Assembly (NCBI GenBank): GCA_003550325.1
Contig: QKWP01001165.1
Location: 30,424 to 94,423 of the forward strand
Direction: 5' to 3'
DNA length: 64,000 nt
Source of the DNA: Gigaspora rosea
Lineage: Eukaryota > Glomeromycota > Glomeromycetes > Diversisporales > Gigasporaceae
Shown here: piece by piece, positions 25,002 through 37,079 of the stretch
Position numbering within the stretch: position 1 is the stretch's first letter
Layout: every line of letters starts with the position of its first letter
Made by a program: the position numbers and the translations under genes
Notes under the pieces: generated by a model
What the model saw: the letters and a program-made list of their open reading frames with translations, nothing else
Databases searched by the model: none
Told to the model about the DNA's origin: nothing

Positions 25002-27718
25002 ATGTCTTTAATAAAGTTTAAGCTAGATCTAAAAAATAAAAAAAATAATTATAGTCCAAATGTCAAAGCAAAGTTAGATTCACATCTTTTGCTAGATGAC
25101 GATGATAAAATTACACTTACTAATTTATTGGATAATAAAGCACCTGGAGTGGTCGAAATTCAATGGGATTTATCAAATGAGGAACATATTAGAGAACGCA
25201 ATCAATTTCTTCATGAACATAATGTGAAATGTAAATGGTCGATTCGGCAGTCCACCAAAACTAAAGTTATTAAACAATGTATGTGCAGAAGCTATAGGGA
25301 AAAAGCTACCACATCTAATTCTCGTGCCTCAGCTGCACGTTATTCCTATGTAAGGTGCTTCGCATTTGCTACTATGTTTATTCGTAATAATGAAATTTGT
25401 GCAGTTGTGGGATACTTAAAGCACTCAAAACAATGTACAACTTCTCAACCACAATGTGATCCAACATACAAACTTTGCCATACATTAAACAAAGTGCAGA
25501 AAACTTACTAAATCTCAATGTTCGAACCTGTGATATCCTTGCACAAAATGCAAAAACTGTAAAGAATATATTTGGAGGTCATACCTTGATTGATAATAGT
25601 AGAACTCTGTTAACTGCAATAGATATTGTTAATATTAGAAAACAGATAATTCAAAAAAATTGGAATATTAATATCAAAAATGATGTAGCAGTAAACATAG
25701 AACAATTTCTTGGTTCGGATACAGATTCATCAGAGCTTAAAGAAGCATGTCTACACTACTAGCCTTATACGAAAGAAACAAATCGTCTAGAAATAATTAT
25801 CTGCACTCAAGAACAACAACAATACGCATGGAAATATGGATATAATAACCTTATTCTTGCCGATGGAACCTTTGGAATTAGTAAACATAAAGTTCTTTTA
25901 TTCATTATCATGGTTATTGATGAAAACAATAAAGAAATTCCTGTTACCTTCATCCTTTTTACACCTTTTCCGTATAATCGGCTGATATCGTCAGGATATG
26001 ATAGTAAGATTCTCGAACGATTATTCACAATCTTTCAAGATAAAGTTAGTGAAATTTATAATCATAATCGACTTAAAGAAAATTCAAAAAATACCCCAAT
26101 CATTTTTAGTCCACTTGTTGCAATGACTGACACTGATGTAAAGAAACGAAAATCACTTTCAATGGTGTGGCCAGGAATTACTCTGCTTCTTTGCTATTTC
26201 CATATTAGTCAGTGTTGGAAAAATGAAATTAATAAACAACTGGGTCGAGGTGGTAATAGTAATACAATATTACAGCGCCAAACCTTGAAAGCATACCTAA
26301 AAAGTTTATTAAAAGAGGCCTGGTCAATGAAAAGTGATGAAGAAATGGTGCGTAATTATATTAAAGAAAAAAAATTCATTGGAAAGCCTTATCTATAAGA
26401 AAGACACTCCAGAGAACTCAAAACCTATTTTGAAAGGAGGAGTAAAATTTCTTTTATATTTAGAAAAGCAATGGGCTAGAGATCTTATATATAGCTGGTG
26501 TTTTAATGGACAAATGAGGGCAGCGAAGACTCTTGGGATTCCCCTTGAAAAGCTTCCTACAACAAACAACCACCTCGAGAGAATGAATAATTATTTAAAG
26601 AATAGTCAAATTAAGCGGTTTCAAAGAAACAATCATACTTTAAGAGCTGATATACTTTATGTTGCCCTCGTGTGTGAAGTTATACCTAATATTTTGACTT
26701 TACGGAACCTTGCTACAAATCTTAAGAATGAAAAAGAAAAGCGATGAAAAGAATTCAATATAATGGATTCTTCGGATCATAAAATTCTGATGCAAGAGTT
26801 TCCTCAAGTTGCATACCTGGAGCCAAGCAAAAAACGTGATGAATCTGCAAAGCGATTACTCCAAATAAATAAAGTAATAAAGCACGAAATAGAACAAACA
26901 ACTGGAAATATTTACGTTCAAATTGAGTCAGAAACTATTCTTTAGCTTATTTACACGACTTGTGTATATGGAAAACCAACAGACCTTTTTTGTCAATATC
27001 TTGATTTCCTTCAGAAAGGAATTGCATGCAAACATCTTCGTGCTGCATCATTTTATATTGATGAGCTCCGTAAACAAGATGAATATGCCAATTTACCTAA
27101 AATAATCTTTGCAACTTACGAAGAAGCACAAGAAATTTGTAATAATCTAGATGATAATAAATTAAAAAAGAGTGAAAGTGCAAGTTCTGTGCAATATGAT
27201 AGCGATAGTAGCAGTACTACTGATATAAGCGATAGAGGTGAAGAAGATACTGATGATGAAATCAATAACCAAAAAAATTATAAAATAATACTGATCTTAT
27301 GTCTAACTCATCCGATGATTTTTTTAATTATATGGAACATATTTTTAGCATATCCAATGCAGACCAATCTAATTCTAGCTTAATGGATATTACTAAACTT
27401 AATGCTGCTGCTATTCACAAGCAAGAATTCAAAGAATTCCTGGAGTCTACTTCGAGAAGTCTACGAATATTACAAGAGAACTCGATAATTCTCCAAGACT
27501 TGATTCGATCAAAAGATAACTCTGATAATTTAAATACTCTAATAACTTATCTCCATGACATTGTTACATCAAATTCCTTTAAAGATGCGCAAAACCTGGT
27601 AGATGTCATGTATGAAGACACAAATCCTCATAGATGTATCACTTCTAAGACTAATAGCAATATTATTCCACTGGAGAAAGAAACTAAACAGCAACGACAT
27701 GAATCCTATAAGAGCTAA
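25002..27718 (+). pseudogene. MULE B transposase gene (decayed)
   Basis: MULE-family DDE transposase. Seen in order: N-terminal basic region with paired Cys (CMCRSYREK, 25278-25310); first catalytic Asp in LILADGTFGISKHKVLLF (about 25855-25905); second in TDTDVKKRKSLSMVWPG (26130-26175) followed by CYFHISQCW; Glu in NNHLERMNNYLK (26567-26600); SWIM-like finger CQYLDFLQKGIACKHLRAA (about 26995-27050), in which the second Cys is Tyr; and an acidic serine-rich tail. Breaks: a frameshift near 25478, TAG at 25760, a frameshift in an A-run near 26370, TGA at 26745, TAG at 26943 and a frameshift near 27280. The 5' 1.3 kb of the element (23751-25001) holds no other gene. Confidence 0.85.
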
Positions 27719-28255
27719 TAAACTGAGAAAGTAAGTCATCAAACTTCTAAAAGCAAAAACTTTACAAATTCTAATGCAAATATTTCTCCCACTAGAATAA
27801 GAAATATGCAAAGATGGCAAAATATACATTAATAAAGAGTTAAATTATATAGCATGAATAATAAATTTCTTCTAAAAGCATTTTATAACGACAACTTAGA
27901 GACTTAATGTATTAATAGCCTTGAGATAAATTTGAGCGCTCTTGTAATGATTGTGTAATGCATATTTTCATTTCAAAACATTGTATGTCTTTTTTTTATG
28001 ACTCTTGAATGTGCGAAGGTCGAAAGACTTATCGTTGTTATGTGTGAAAATCGAAAGACATGCAAAAAAGATCGATTTGTTAATGGTATTCTATTGGCTA
28101 AGATTATCAATCAATGCGCATGTCGATTATGACCAAATAAGGCAAGTGAAAAATGGGTTGGTAATACTGGTCCATTTTGTGTACCCGAATAAAATCACAT
28201 GATAAATGATCGTCATAACCTGGCACAGAATTCATACGTGTATTATAAACCATTT

Positions 28256-28745
28256 ATAGTAACACAAATTTATTCTGATCTCTGGATCCTGTAATTGGAT
28301 TTTTGTGATTTTGGGTTTGCTAGAATCCTCTCATTGAGCAGATCATTTTGGTAGTTGAATCATCGAAATTGAACCAGTAAATCAAAAGTTATTAACAATT
28401 AAAAATTAATTTTTAATTGTTAATAACTTTTGATCTACTGGTCCAATTTCGATGATTTAACTACCAAAATAATAAGTTCAATAAGAGGATTCTAGCAAGC
28501 CCAAATTCATAAAAATCCAATCACAGGACCCAGAGATCAGAATAAATTTGTTTACTATAAATGGTTTATAATTTTTTAATAAATTATAAAACTTCTATAG
28601 TAACACAAATCTATTTCGATCTTATGATCCAGTGATTAGATTTTAATAATTTTGGGCTTGCTAGAATCCTCTCATTGGAGAGGATCATTTTGGTAGTTGA
28701 ATCATCGAAATTGGCCTAGTAGATCAAAAGTTATTTACTATTAAA
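28256..28745. repeat. Foldback arms, three alternating copies
   Basis: Arm 28256-28400, inverse arm 28415-28560 and a third arm in the first orientation 28600-28745, each with GATCATTTTGGTAGTTGAAT, CTAGAATCCTCTCATTG and GTAACACAAATYTATTYYGATC words. A perfect hairpin AACAATTAAAAATTAATTTT with its complement lies at the first turn (28391-28430). Confidence 0.7.
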
Positions 28746-28872
28746 TATTATATCTAACTTTTTAATAATTGTAAAATCTGATTGGCTAATTGGGGTATCA
28801 GGTGGAGTGGGTGGGGTAGGGGTGAGGTGGGCTCATAGTAAAAAAAAACTTGCTGATTTCTGGAAGCTCCCT

Positions 28873-29726
28873 TATATGTAGATATCATGTTGTTTGTGTT
28901 GGCTTTATAGTGGATTTTGTTATGTCTAACTTCAAATTTTCTTTTTAGATTATTTTTTAGTTTCGTGTCGTGTCATTATTGTATATGAATATTGATGTCA
29001 TTTGTATTGATTTAATATGGATTTTGCTGATTGATTTGCCTTAGTAGTATTTAGAATTCGAGTAGTGTTAGTGATTCATGTTAGGGTTAGAGTGAGGCTA
29101 AGGTAGTTTACTAATGAGTAATTTATTTAAATATGTAATGCTACAACCTTTTTTTTTGTATTTTAAAATATTATCTGCCCAATACAAAAGTATCAAGCAG
29201 CATTTTGTCTCAAATTGATTATGGATATATAGTAATTGATTGTTAATACATGATTATGATTAATCATATAATTTTACTATTTGATGCATTGTAGTGATTT
29301 ATTTTATGATTTTATTTGATGCATTGTCATGATTTACTATATGATTTGATGACATAATAACTTATTATTTGGGATTATTAATTGTTAGTATTATTTAAAG
29401 GAATGAGTTTTCCTAGTAAAGGTAACTTCTGTTTTTTTTGCTTATATGACTTTGTTTAATTTTTTTCCTTCTCTACCTGATCCTTGTATATGATCTTGTG
29501 GTGGCATAGAGGGTTGTAAATTATTCTTGTTGAAGATATTTGTTTTGTCACAAAAAAATCCGATTGGCAAATCATAATTCATGTGACCTGCACTTGGTGC
29601 AAATGTTTCCTATAGTATAAAAATTTCACACCAAGTTGCTATTACTAAAATTTTTTCAAGTTCATTTATGTTAGAGTTAGGGTAAATGCCCAGTTAGAAT
29701 TTGGGCTTAATTTAGGTTTTTATATA
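28873..29726. other. No gene recognised
   Basis: AT-rich sequence with telomere-like GTTAGGGTTAGAGTGAGG at about 29080 and GTTAGAGTTAGGG near 29670. No reading frame of interest. Confidence 0.5.
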
Positions 29727-29920
29727 CAGTCGCTCCCCTAAGTTCACACCCTTTAAGTGCATGGTATATGAAAAACTTCTTTAAGTACACACTCTCACTT
29801 GGTCCCAAACAATATAACAATTATAAATTTTAACCCCTCTAAATGCAAACCCTCTCTAAGTGCATATTTTGCCTTTTTTTACTATAGTCTTGAGGGCATG
29901 CACTTAGGGGGTGCAACTAG
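29727..29920. mobile_element. Pogo-like MITE, about 194 bp
   Basis: TA then CAGTCGCTCCCCTAAGTTCA on the left; right end GGGCATGCACTTAGGGGGTG followed by CAACTAG-TA. The inverted ends match the 3946 element. No coding capacity. Confidence 0.6.
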
Positions 29921-31194
29921 TAAAATCGCTTCAAAAAGTGGTTTCTTATGCAAACGATTATGTTATATTTGGTGGGGATGTCTAAAGCAGAGACAGCTTA
30001 TACTAGTATTTAATAATTTTTTCAATTAACTTTAGGGCTAGAATTATTATATATTAGAGTTAGATTAGGTTTTAAGTATATATATATAAGCAAAATTTCC
30101 TTCCCAACATATTTGATTAACACATTAAAGTAGGTTTAGACTTCCTTTTTTTGTATTTTTCAAGGTTTACACTTCTTTTTCATTTTTGCTTTGCCAAAGA
30201 TCATCAAAATTCTATAACTTGATTGGTGGTTGATTATATGATTTGCTTCTATTTTAGATGACCTCTATTTGATGATACTGGGTACATCAGAATCTACTTA
30301 TTTGCACAGATAATACAAGCTCCTGAAGTAGGGAGAGTGCAAATTTTGACTATTCCAGATTAACCCAATGAAGAATTCAAATACGCGTAAAAGAAGAAAA
30401 AGTGAAAATACACAAAAACTAAAAATGACAGGAATGAAGTTTTACTAAGTATCACTTTAACCCTATAGGCTCTAACTTTAAGGCCCTAACCCTAAATTTT
30501 TATCTTATGCACTTAATTTATTTACAAAATCAGATTTCCTTTTTTTGTTTGTGTTGTTCATGCAAATAAGTAAAATGGGTACATCGTAAATGCCCATGAT
30601 CAATTCCAATTTGGCTAATCATAATTCTGAAGCACTCTGATATATCTGACCTGGCATTTCAGACCCTGCACATAGTGCACCTCGCACCAAAAAATAACAC
30701 TATATTATTAATAGTATATATTTAAATTGTTTTATATTTAAGAATATCTTTGAAATTATTATTTATATTATTTTTATAACCATATTATAAAAATTATTAA
30801 TAATACAAAACTTTTTTATTTTTAAAAATACATAAAAATATTTTTTAAAAAAAATTATATATTAGCTATTTTAAATTAAATATACAGTGTAACAAGCTTG
30901 TATTATTCAAGCGCATTAGTGTAAATATAATAATATACTATATAAATTTTATCAAATTTGAATTACAAATTATAGAGAAATTAAGCTTCAAAGTCATTTA
31001 ATTTAGCTTTAAAAAATGTATTAAAAATAGAATAATTTAATTTATAATCTATATACTGAGTTAAGTTTTTAAAATTATAAATTAAAAACAAAATAATAAG
31101 TTTATTTAAATTATATCTTTTAAATAAAAAAAGTTTAAACAATTCTATGCAGTAGTTTTTAAGAAATTTAATTTTAAAAATATAATATATTTTT
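29921..31194. other. No gene recognised
   Basis: Very AT-rich. The long open frame at 30981-31208 is composed of K, N, I, L, F and Y only and looks like chance. Confidence 0.5.
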
Positions 31195-31674
31195 AATTGA
31201 TAATCCACCAGTCAACTGGAGAGTAATCATAGTATAATATGATACAGATTACATATAAAAATCACTATAGGCTAAATGTGGCATGCTTCCATCTAAAAAA
31301 AATTTACTAAGTTAATAGCACATATCCACTAATTAAAAGTTGTAGAGCTCGTTAAGACGCATCTAATGGTGATTAGATCATCCAAATCGGCCTAGTGGAT
31401 GGCAAGATATTATCGAAAAATAATTGGCTAGCTATATAATATAAACTAACATTGTTTACATAGAGATTTTTATATAGTCAGCCAATCATTTTTTGATGAT
31501 ATTTCGCCATCCACTGGGCTGATTTGAATGATCTAACAACTGTTAGATGCAACTCGATGAGCTCTACAACTTTCAATTAGTGGGCACGCCACATTTTGTC
31601 TATAGTTATTTTCATATATAATCTGCATCACGTTATACTAAGACCACTCTCCAGCTGATAGCAGATTATCAATT
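31195..31674. mobile_element. Foldback MITE, 480 bp
   Basis: Two long inverted arms, about 31195-31434 and 31447-31674, nearly fully complementary: AATTGATAATCC ... and GTTGTAGAGCTCGTTAAGAC mirrored by ATCGAGTTGCATCTAACAGT-type sequence. It shares the GATCATCCAAATCGG word with the other foldback elements. Confidence 0.75.
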
Positions 31675-32294
31675 AAAGTATTTTATATGTTTTACTATAT
31701 ATTAATATATTTTGAAAGTTTTTTATTGTAGTAAAAACTTTTATTAAGAAAATAATAAAACATATACTAAAAAACTAGCATTTTTTTGAGCCAAAAAACA
31801 ACTTTCTTAAAAACCCAATATCAATTGGAAAATAATATACTGGGCAAATAATAATTTCTTGTTTAATAGCTTTTTTTTAACTTTATATAAATTATATAAA
31901 TTTTGTAATTTTAGTATTGAAACAAGTTGCTATTAATAAACAAGTTGCTATTAATAAAATTTTGGGTAGTCTTATCCTAAACCCGGGTTTAGATTAATAA
32001 TCTAAACCCCAAAGAGGTCTACATTAAGACAATTAATTTAATCCTAGACCCCATATCTAACCAATCAAATTTAATCACATGACTAATATAATGCCAACCC
32101 ATGATCAGCCAATCAAATTTGGTCATGTAACTGATAGTCCAAGTTGTTGTCTTAGTGCCAAATAAAGGGTGTGAGACAGTCATGGCAACCCCAAAATCGA
32201 CCAATTAAAATCGGTCATTACGTCCATACTTTTATAACTCCAAAAAACAAAAAAAAATTTAAAAAAAATTAAAAAAAAAATTAAAAAAAATTTT
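31675..32294. other. No gene; target side of LINE 2
   Basis: AT-rich, with a short patch (32035-32215) iterating CCAATCAAATTTRGTCATGT words, then poly-A/T tracts up to the LINE 2 target duplication. Confidence 0.45.
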
Positions 32295-32499
32295 ATTTAT
32301 AATACATTTTTTTTTATTACTTTGATATTCTTGTCGGTGCCTAAATACAAATTGAATCAACTAATTAAGCTAATTCTAGTAGTTACTACTTTGCAATTGC
32401 AAGCCCGGCATTATCCGGCTATCTTAATCTGTACCCAGATGTAACTGTCGCACTAAGTCACATATGACCCAGAAATTTTATCTTGGCTACTTGGCTATC

Positions 32500-33230
32500 T
32501 TACAAACCAAACCAAAATGGTACAACACCATTTACAATTCTATCTTCTACCCCTTGAGAAAACAAACTTTCAACTAAATCTTTCCTTCTCTGACGGTAAT
32601 TATCTTTAACTCCATTATTCAACAAACTTTCTTCACCTAGAATTCTATTAGAAAGCGTAACTTTCCTCGAAGAAAACCCTTTGTCACACTTCTTGTGCTT
32701 GTCATTTCTTGAAATTCCATTAACTTTCTCCCACTGATTTACTTCTTTATATCGTCTTTGCCAAATTTCTTCGTAAAAACACTCCTCAACGATTCTAGAA
32801 TAAAATCCAAGCATCGATAGACTTCTTTTTTACTGATCTTAGCTTTACATAACTCGTCTACCATATCATTGAAAAGCAAACCCCTCATATGGCTCTTCCG
32901 CCAGCTTCTTCTTATTTCACTTGTCAGGCCAAAAATAATCTTCTTAAACTCGGGTTTGGGTAATAAAATCTTACTTGAATCGTCAAGTTTCTTCCATGCA
33001 CCTTCACTAGCAACCTCCTCAATCATCTCCCAGTACCAATCATATATTTTACATACTGTCAAATGATCAAGAGTCTCGTCTTCCTTCTGACAAGCAACAC
33101 AAGTACTTGTGCTATATATTTCAGGTTTTCTTTTTCTAAGTATGGCCAAAACTGGCACTTCATTAATCAAGCATTTGAGCCTAAAAGCCATTCTACCACT
33201 TGCTTCAAGTGACTTGCATTTTACTCCCAT
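32500..33230 (-). pseudogene. LINE 2 zinc-knuckle C-terminal region
   Basis: RLKCLINEVPVLAILRKRKP then CVACQKEDETLDHLTVC, the CxxC-H-C arrangement found at the end of many LINE ORF2 proteins (zf-RVT type). Two overlapping open stretches (33230-32739 and 32814-32500) in different frames imply one frameshift near 32760-32800. Confidence 0.75.
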
Positions 33231-33248
33231 TCTTTGCTTGTTCTGTTT

Positions 33249-33920
33249 TCAGAACCTTGACCAATGATACCTCAGCTCACTGTCTTCTTCAAAAGACTGC
33301 ATTACACTTGAGCTTCTCCATTCTGCTCTGAGTCTCATATTTAAAACTACCTTTATTAGCTTTCTTGCCAGTTCTTCTACCGGTAGCTCCATCCAATACA
33401 TTTTGTACGGATATCTACAATTGCCTTCTAATTTCAAATCTGAAGCTCTCTTCAACAATGCTCCTTCTTTTGCCAATTCATCGGCTTTCTCATTCCACCG
33501 AATCTTGCTATGAGCCTTAACCTTAATCAAGTCCAACCTAATAACTTTCGACTTGCACAAATCTTTGATTTTGGAAACTAACTTATAATTCTTTTTCCTA
33601 ACCAAACTTTTAAAATCATCTAATCTGGTCGTGCATTCTAGACTTGCAATTGCAGCAGCACTATCTAATTTAATTGCTATTCTACTATTACTCAATGATA
33701 CTAAAACTACCATTAATACTGCAACTAATTCTGCCTTTGTCGACGACGGCCACCTTAAAAACTTAACTTTCCCTTCTATTATACTACTCTCGTTCTCTTC
33801 ATCGACCAATACCCAACTTGCACCCATTGCAGTAGAGCCAGCTCTCTTTACTAACGAACTATCTGTGTAAAAACAGTAGCTAGGCTGCCACCTTCTAGTC
33901 AAAATTTTCAGCTGTCCCAA
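33249..33920 (-). pseudogene. LINE 2 RNase H domain
   Basis: RNase H type-1 fold with all four acidic positions visible: FYTDSSLV, STKAELVAVL, IKLDSAAAI and NEKADELAKEG preceded by KAHSKIRW. It would remove RNA from the cDNA hybrid during retrotransposition. This 223-codon stretch is open and much better preserved than the rest of the element. Confidence 0.9.
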
Positions 33921-34123
33921 AAATTCCTCTTCTAAATCTCTTTCAAAGCCTTGTTGCTTAATTAAACACTCTTCATGGCTAAAAACTCATATATTGTCCT
34001 CCATTTTTGTCTCAGATTTGAATATCTCTTTTTCTTCATTTTCTACCTTAAAACCTACTATTTCTTTTGTAATTACTGGGACTTTCTTACCATGCTTAAT
34101 ACCCAATTTTGGTACTACTCCTA

Positions 34124-34405
34124 TTAGATTTTCTCTTTTAACCCAAAACGAATCTGCTTCACTTTTATCTTGACCTTTTTTAGAACTGACAATTCTGTAT
34201 CTTCGGGAACTCTATTTTCTTTATCTTTATCTACTGACCAGCTTTCCACTAGCAGCTTCTTTTTCTTTTTTTCTCTAACTTTTCCTATAACTGACTCTCC
34301 TTTTTCGTTATTTAGTACAACCCACTCATGCTTCCTTTTGTCCTCTGACAATTTCAATGCATAAGTTTTCATTGACAACACATTCTCTGCCTTGAAACCT
34401 CTCAT
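34124..34405 (-). pseudogene. LINE 2 lysine-rich linker
   Basis: A 93-codon open stretch between RT and RNase H, rich in Lys and Glu (GKVREKKKKKLLVESWSVDK). The position fits an interdomain linker of the same original polyprotein. No domain recognised. Confidence 0.5.
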
Positions 34406-34457
34406 CTACCATCCTCGTGCTCTGGTGCTTAATAAGTTTCTTCTCTATTTCTTCAAA

Positions 34458-36147
34458 CTATTTCGCTTTTCTTTCACGCAAAGATTTGGCTCTCAAAATA
34501 TGGAATTTGTTCCAAGTTATCATTTTAACACCGTTTTCTTCAATCAACTGATTAATATAATAAAGGTTGTACTCCTTAATACTTTCATATGCCTTAGCGA
34601 AAATTCTCTCTCCCACCAATTCTTCTATCGTTGGTCCGAAACCAGGAACATTCCATGATCTCTCCGCCGTTCTGATAGAAATTCCTATTTCTTTAGCTTT
34701 GACCAAAATCTGACATGCTAAATTATTCTTCCAAATTTTTTGTAAGCTGCGATTTTTGGAATTCTCCCACTGATCTGTTACTAGACCTGCTAAGGCATAT
34801 CCTTGTTTAACTCTTAATCTCGTGAGTTTGCCAACCTGATCCACACTATTGAGTCTATTCTGCAAGCTTACTACTTGTTGACTTAACACTTCGTGTCCTA
34901 GCAATCTACATTTTTCTAAACCTTGATGTGTTAAAACATAGTTCCCAGTTGTTGCAGACAAACCAATTTTGTTTTTAATAAGCCTCACAACAGGTTGGTG
35001 GATTTTTTCAATTCTCGCCTGAGATAATTTGGTAGTCTGTAATAAGTAAGCTAATTTTGGTACTAGGCATGCATTGTTTATATAAATTAGCTGACTTATA
35101 GTCATCTTCTTGTGATGTATTGCCCACATAAACTGTCTTACTACCAACTTTGCTTTTTTCTCTAACTGCCGTTCGTTAGTGCTACTACTTAGCCAAATTT
35201 CGAGCACCCGAACTAACAATTTCTTATCTTCTGCTTGAACTCGTTCCTTGCCAATTTTAATATATCTCTCTTCCTTCTGGATACTAGCATTTATAACAAG
35301 TAGCTTGGACTTCTTGCTGTTAATATGAATATCATTAAACTTAAAGAACCTTTGCGAGATTTGAATTAACTTTTCCATCTGGTTTTTACTCCCAGCTATC
35401 CATGTAGTGTCATCAGCAACAGCTATTGCTACCTGACGCACTTCATTTACTTTTACTGAGTTTGTTCTAATATCTAACAGCTCGTCTTGTTGAACTCTAT
35501 ACCAAGTTCAGTATCATCTTGTATCCGTCGAAGGAGTGGATCATAAAAAATTCTTCATATTAAAGAAGAAATTGTTTCACCTTGTTCGATACCGTCTCCT
35601 GCTTCAAATTCTTTTGTTGTGCCAAATTCGGTCAAAACTTTAACTTTTCTACCTTTAAATAGATCTACCACGAACCTAATTACTTGTTCTGGCAGCTTAA
35701 CTCTTTGTAGTGCAAATCTTAAAGTTCTAATTGATACCGAATTATACGCTTTTTTCATATCCTGTAAGACTACCCAAAGCTCCTTTCTGTTTTCTTTTGC
35801 CTCTTCAACAATCATTTCTACCAAATGAATTGCTTCTGCTGTCGAACACCCAGGTAGTCCAGCAAAATTTGGCCCTTTCAATATCTTCTTCTTGACCATT
35901 ATTTTGGATAGTCTTTTAGTTACGATTTTTGTTAAACATTTTCTAATCTCTAGAAGCGCTATAGGCCGTATATTGTTTAATTGATAACACCAATCTTCAC
36001 TCTTTGGAATCAGGTAGATTTGTGCAACCTTCCACTTGTCAGGTATGCAGCTATATTTCACGTACAAGCTAGCAAGTCTTGTAAACTTTTTCTGTGTTTC
36101 TTTGCTAACATTTTTGATCAACACATATCCTATTCCCGAAATTCCTG
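34458..36147 (-). pseudogene. LINE 2 reverse transcriptase
   Basis: Starts inside the RT fingers (KWKVAQIYLIPKSEDW, NIRPIALLEIRKCLTKI). Motif A is VVLQDMKKAYNSVS, motif B is GDGIEQGETISSL and motif C is AVADDTTW, with VADD in place of YADD/FADD. Thumb-like sequence continues to 34458. Two breaks: an in-frame TGA at about 35555, where Trp is expected before RIFYDPLLRRI, and a frameshift near 35495. The apparent ATG at 36160 comes from the target duplication and is not a real start. Confidence 0.85.
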
Positions 36148-36182
36148 ATTTATAATACATTTATATTAAAAAAAAACAATTT

Positions 36183-36250
36183 CATAATGAATGCATAACG
36201 AATGCATAACAATGCATAATAAATGCGTAATGAATGTATAACGAATCTTT
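36183..36250. repeat. 11-bp tandem repeat
   Basis: GAATGCATAAC units, about five degenerate copies, at the upstream side of LINE 2. Confidence 0.7.
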
Positions 36251-36466
36251 CTATCACTATTCACAAGCCCATTATGCCATAATGACTTCATTAATTCATG
36301 CATAACTAGCTTCAGTTGTTCTTCTCTCGCGTATTATTTAATCCCCTTTTTAAAGTTCTTCCATCTTTCTTTCCTGGTGCCTGTTTTTCTATTAATTCGA
36401 TTCTTAGAAAAAAAGTAGTCAAAAAATTACAAGAAAAAAAAACTTCTTAAACTGATCTAAAAGCCC

Positions 36467-36546
36467 CCACCCACTTACCCACTTGCTACCAGTTTGATCA
36501 AACTTGCAAGAACAAAAGACAAACATAAAAGTTAGTAAACCAGAAG

Positions 36547-36584
<38 letters not shown>

Positions 36585-37000
36585 CTTACAAATTCTTTAC
36601 GAAATATTTCACTACTAACGGCTTGAACATCATTCTGAAAAAAATTCTACCCACTTACCTACATGCTACCAGTTTGAACAAATTTATAGCAAAAGTAAAA
36701 GTTAGTAAACCGGGCTAAGAAATTAAAAAAAAAATAAAAAATAAAAAAAACGACATACTGAGAATGAAAGATTCCACTGCTACCGGTTTGAACGTGAACA
36801 TTTTTAAGAAAAATCCTACCCGCTTACCCACTTGCTACTAGTTTGAACAAATTTACAAGAAAAAAAAAGGTAAAAATGAAAGTTATTAAGCCGGTTAAGA
36901 ATTTAAAAAAAAAAAAAAAGAAAAAAAAACTTACCAAACCTGAACGAAAGACTTCAAGACTCCACTAAAACCAACTTGAACGTAAATGCTTGAAAAAATT
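36467..37000. repeat. Three tandem units of about 175 bp
   Basis: Units begin near 36467, 36648 and 36818 with ACCCACTTACCCACTTGCTA followed by CCAGTTTGAACAAA; later in each unit come AGTTAGTAAACC, a long A-run (pure A at about 36547-36581 in unit 1) and CTGAACG/TTGAACG. Confidence 0.75.
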
Positions 37001-37079
37001 TTAGGTGCTTATTGACCTAAAATTACCAATGTGTTTATATTAAAAACAAAAAAAAATGAAAGTAAAAAAAAGAAAAAAA

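Larger units (their letters stand above)
23666..28172 (+). mobile_element. MULE B, 4.5 kb, nested in the right end of MULE A
   Basis: Terminal inverted repeats of about 85 bp: 23666-23750 (GACCAGTATTACTGACCCAT ...) and 28089-28172. Perfect 8-bp duplication CATTTTGT at 23658-23665 and 28173-28180. That target word is part of the MULE A terminal repeat, as the intact left copy shows (ACAAAATG near 18315). It encodes a second, clearly different MULE transposase. Confidence 0.85.
18254..28241 (+). mobile_element. MULE A (Mutator-like element), interrupted by MULE B
   Basis: 92-bp terminal inverted repeats. The left is 18254-18345 (GCACGTATGAATTCTGTGCC ...). The right is split into 28181-28241 and 23635-23665 because MULE B landed inside it. 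A perfect 9-bp target duplication ATTATAAAC lies at 18245-18253 and 28242-28250, the size expected for MULEs. Without MULE B the element is about 5.5 kb. It encodes a broken SWIM-type transposase. Confidence 0.85.
17931..28872. mobile_element. Outer foldback element split by MULE A
   Basis: Left end GGGGGCTTCCAGAAATCAGC (17932-17951) pairs with GCTGATTTCTGGAAGCTCCC (28852-28871). Arms on both sides carry the foldback words TGATTTAACTACCAAAA, CTCAATGAGAGGATTCTAGC and GATCAGAATA. Joining 17931-18253 to 28251-28872 restores a continuous element of about 945 bp with a palindromic centre (GTTACTATAAGAG ... CATTTATAGTAAC). I could not assign a target duplication. Confidence 0.65.
32308..36147 (-). 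mobile_element. 5'-truncated LINE 2 with target duplication
   Basis: A 13-bp direct repeat ATTTATAATACAT flanks the body at 32295-32307 and 36148-36160. On the minus strand the 3' end is an A-run (T-run 32307-32315). The 5' end begins inside the reverse transcriptase, so the endonuclease is missing: a classic truncated target-primed insertion. Minus-strand order: RT, lysine-rich linker, RNase H, zinc-knuckle tail, 3' UTR of about 190 bp. Confidence 0.9.

Noticed and set aside
30981..31208. 75-codon AT-rich frame
   Set aside because: Composition limited to AT-coded residues; no start context, domain or neighbour support.
36160..36160. ATG at the start of the LINE 2 reverse transcriptase frame
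   Set aside because: It is provided by the target-site duplication; the element is truncated there.
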